From Calendula officinalis (taxonomy: Eukaryota; Streptophyta; Magnoliopsida; Asterales; Asteraceae): a DNA stretch of 64,000 nucleotides. Location: positions 54,208,640 to 54,272,639 of the forward strand of contig OY970821.1 in assembly GCA_963853835.1 (NCBI GenBank), written 5' to 3'. The notes under the pieces are model-generated. The model had not been told where the DNA came from. It ran no database searches and worked only from the letters and a program-made list of their open reading frames with translations. Below, in pieces: positions 61,890 through 64,000 of the stretch (position 1 is the first letter of the stretch; every line of letters begins with the position of its first letter). The position numbers and the translations under genes are program-made.

Positions 61890-63335
61890 TTATTCCAAGT
61901 ACCCAATTGCTTGGAGCTTGGAAATGCGAGTCTTGTTTATGTGGCCAAGACGACTATGCCATAAGGATAATTTATCCAAAGTATCTTTGGATGTAGAACC
62001 AACTTGCATGATTGATCTTTTGTTGCTAACATGTGCTATCACCTCATAAATGCCATGATATGGTAAAGCATTAAAATAACAAGTACTATCTTTGAAACAA
62101 GAAATAGAACCATTGTCATTAAAGGTAAATGCGAAACCATCGTCATACAAAGCATGAAAAGAAATAATGTTTCTTGCCACATGAGGCGAATAACGTACAT
62201 TTTTCAACAAAATAAAGGAACCGGATTCAAAGGGCAACTTCACGTTTCCTTGAGCTTCAACCGGGACAACATGCTTGTTTCCCATGACAAGATCCTGTTC
62301 CCCTCTCATCAACTTCTCACTTTCCAATAGCACCTGAAATTTGTTACAAATATGAGTGCCACAACCGGTGTCTAAGACCCAGTTTTGCGAAGTAGAAGTT
62401 TGATAGAGTTCAATCATGTACATACCTTGCTTTGAGGTACCTCCAACTCCTTTAGCTTTTAGCTTGTTGAGTTCCTCGAGGTATGTTTGGCAACTACGGC
62501 GGAAATGCCCCTTTTTCCCGCAATAGAAGCAGTCCGCATCTTCCGGTGTCATGGCTTGAGGAACTTTTCCTTTTGCCATCTTGACCGAAGTAGGCTTAGG
62601 CTTGGGCGCACCAACCTTTCCTTTACCCTTACCTTGAGGGGTAGGGGTGGACTTCTTCTTCTTGGAGACCTTTCCTTCTCGAATTGCAAGGATGGGATGT
62701 GTTGGGTTGGGCTTTCTTTTGGTCATGGTAGACTCGGCGGTCTTCAACATACCATGAAGCTCCATTATGGACTTGTCCATACCATGCATATGATAGTTCA
62801 TAACAAACTGTTCATATGATGTAGGAAGAGACCTAAGGATAAAATCCACGGCCAATTCCTTCCCAATGGAGAAGCCTAACTTCTCCAAGCGTTCCACGTT
62901 TGCTTTCATCCGCAACAAGTGAGCGCTCACATCCCCACCTTCGAGGAGTTTACAATCAAGCACATTCTTGAGGCACTCGTACCGCTCTAGCTTTGCTTGA
63001 TGTTGGAACATGTCCCGCAACTGTACAATAAGCTCATAAGCGTACAAATGATCCATTTGCTTTTGCAAATCAGGAGTCATAGTGCTCAACATAAGACATG
63101 AAATGTCCTCATTTTCTTTCATGAGACGTTCATGAGCATCGTGTGCTGCTTGAATTGCATCATCCCCTGGTTCATCGGGAAGAGGTCCTTCAATCACGTG
63201 CATCTTTCCTTCATGGCGGAGAACAAGTTTTAATTGTCTCTCCCAATCAAGGAAATTTGCACCATTGAGTTTCTCCTTTTCAAGGAAAACTCTTAAAGAA
63301 ACATTGGTGGTGGTGGTGGGGTTCGAAGATGCCAT
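61890..63335 (-). pseudogene. Copia gag, protease and start of integrase, ended by a nonsense codon
   Basis: A 481-codon frame with an ATG start (MASSNPTTTTNVSLRVFLEK). Residues to about 200 form the Gag (UBN2-type) domain, with LNGANFLDWERQLKLVL. A CCHC zinc knuckle, CFYCGKKGHFRRSC, lies near 268-282. The protease active site, WVLDTGCG, is near 318. The GAG-pre-integrase histidines, LWHSRLGHINK, are near 457. The frame stops at a TAA just after GYLE, and the same frame then continues into pol (codon spacing preserved). Gag and protease could still be made; pol could not without readthrough. Confidence 0.92.
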
Positions 63336-64000
63336 CTATTAAAATAGCAAAGTAGTTTTAGTTAGTTTGACGGGTCCTTGTAAATATATTACCCAAAACT
63401 TTTATATTTAACAAGGGCTAAGAATCCGTATTTCACAATACATTATGACGGGTATGCCGCGGATCATAATGCAAAGCTATTTCCGGTGGTATCCATTGTA
63501 CCATTGTAATCACCATATTGTACTAATGCCATATTGTACCAATTGTACCAATGATCATATTGTACCAATTGTACCAATTGCATTTATTTTGTACCAATTG
63601 TGACTTACAACTCTTAGCTTCTTGCGGGATCACTTGACAACCATTGTGTCAATTGGCATGTTTGATCCCTACATGCACTAACCTCAAACCAAATTTTAAA
63701 TGACTCGGTTTCGCTCGACAATCATTTAAAACCTAGTTTGAAGTTTGTAAATCGACCATCTAGATTCACGATAAGCCCATAACTAAATTGGCTCGGTTTC
63801 GCTCGACAACCAACTTAATTAAGGAACTTATACACACCCTTATCTTGCTTCACAAGGCACGGCTCGGTTTCGCTCGACAACCGACCTTGCTCCACAAGAC
63901 TTAAGTGGTGACACTCCAATGGATAGTGCAAGACTTACATTTTGTGAGAAATCAAATAAATCATCCAACATGATACGCGGTGAAACATTTTGACTATAAT
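63336..64000 (-). other. Copia 5' leader (untranslated) with repeats and stem-loops
   Basis: The region between gag and the unseen primer-binding site. A degenerate tandem repeat of ATTGTACCA fills 63495-63600. An inverted-repeat hairpin (GGGATCA/TGATCCC enclosing TTGACA/TGTCAA) lies at 63626-63669. Three stem-loops with the same 18-base loop follow at 63694-63731, about 63782-63820 and about 63853-63889. No primer-binding site is visible, so the leader exceeds 665 bp. Confidence 0.75.

Larger units (their letters stand above)
57503..64000 (-). mobile_element. Ty1/copia retrotransposon, 5' end beyond the window
   Basis: In element sense (minus) it has a leader, gag, protease, integrase, reverse transcriptase, RNase H, a long 3' noncoding part, a polypurine tract and a 919-bp 3' LTR. 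Integrase before reverse transcriptase defines Ty1/copia. The primer-binding site and 5' LTR are not in the window. Gag-pol is one continuous frame apart from a TAA at 61890-61892. The predicted 5-bp target duplication is ATGGA (57498-57502). The clade within Copia is not assigned. Confidence 0.95.

Noticed and set aside
60166..62819. Plus-strand open frames across copia gag-pol
   Set aside because: Shadows of gag-pol; no domain of their own.

Overview
The window is plant repeat DNA with no host gene that I can recognise. The evidence for a plant is a LINE with a DUF4283-type ORF1 and an ORF2 of reverse transcriptase plus zf-RVT zinc finger, a Ty1/copia element with a gag-pol frame, and a long-LTR element with TGTAAC termini and an initiator-Met tRNA primer site. 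The species cannot be told from the sequence.

The backbone is about 40 kb of one head-to-tail satellite, roughly 296 copies of a 136-bp monomer, always in the same orientation. Each monomer is two diverged 47-bp sub-repeats followed by a 42-bp unique part. Monomers are grouped into higher-order repeats (HORs) that differ by region: about 2.5-2.7 kb in block A (1-13562), 13-15 monomers (about 1.77-2.04 kb) in block B (14026-29888), and 8-, 9- and 17-monomer units in block C (39565-57502), including a tandem 2,312-bp duplication.

Five retroelement segments interrupt the array, all coding on the minus strand. (1) LINE-1, 1921-5792, has a 16-bp target-site duplication and an internal deletion that fuses ORF1 to the reverse transcriptase. 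(2) LINE-2, 13563-14025, is a short 5'-truncated copy; part of a second copy lies at 39329-39564 with the identical satellite junction. (3) A non-autonomous Gypsy-like element, 29889-39328, has 3-kb LTRs and a 4.1-kb interior with almost no coding capacity; its 5' LTR is truncated and joined to LINE-2b. (4) LINE-3, 52753-55991, is 5'-truncated with a frameshift and a nonsense codon. (5) A Ty1/copia element, 57503 to beyond the window end, has a complete 3' LTR, a gag-pol frame with one nonsense codon, and a first integrase Asp changed to Asn.

The order of events can be read from the sequence. Both LINE-1 and LINE-2 have empty-site paralogues elsewhere in the array. LINE-2 inserted in one HOR, was copied with its satellite flank, and one copy then took the Gypsy-like insertion. 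A deletion of about 1.4 kb with 3-bp microhomology fused the two. The LTRs differ by only about 0.8%, so the last steps are recent. Other notable signals are tandem palindromes in both LTRs, covarying hairpins in the LINE 3' UTRs, and three stem-loops with an identical 18-nt loop in the copia leader.
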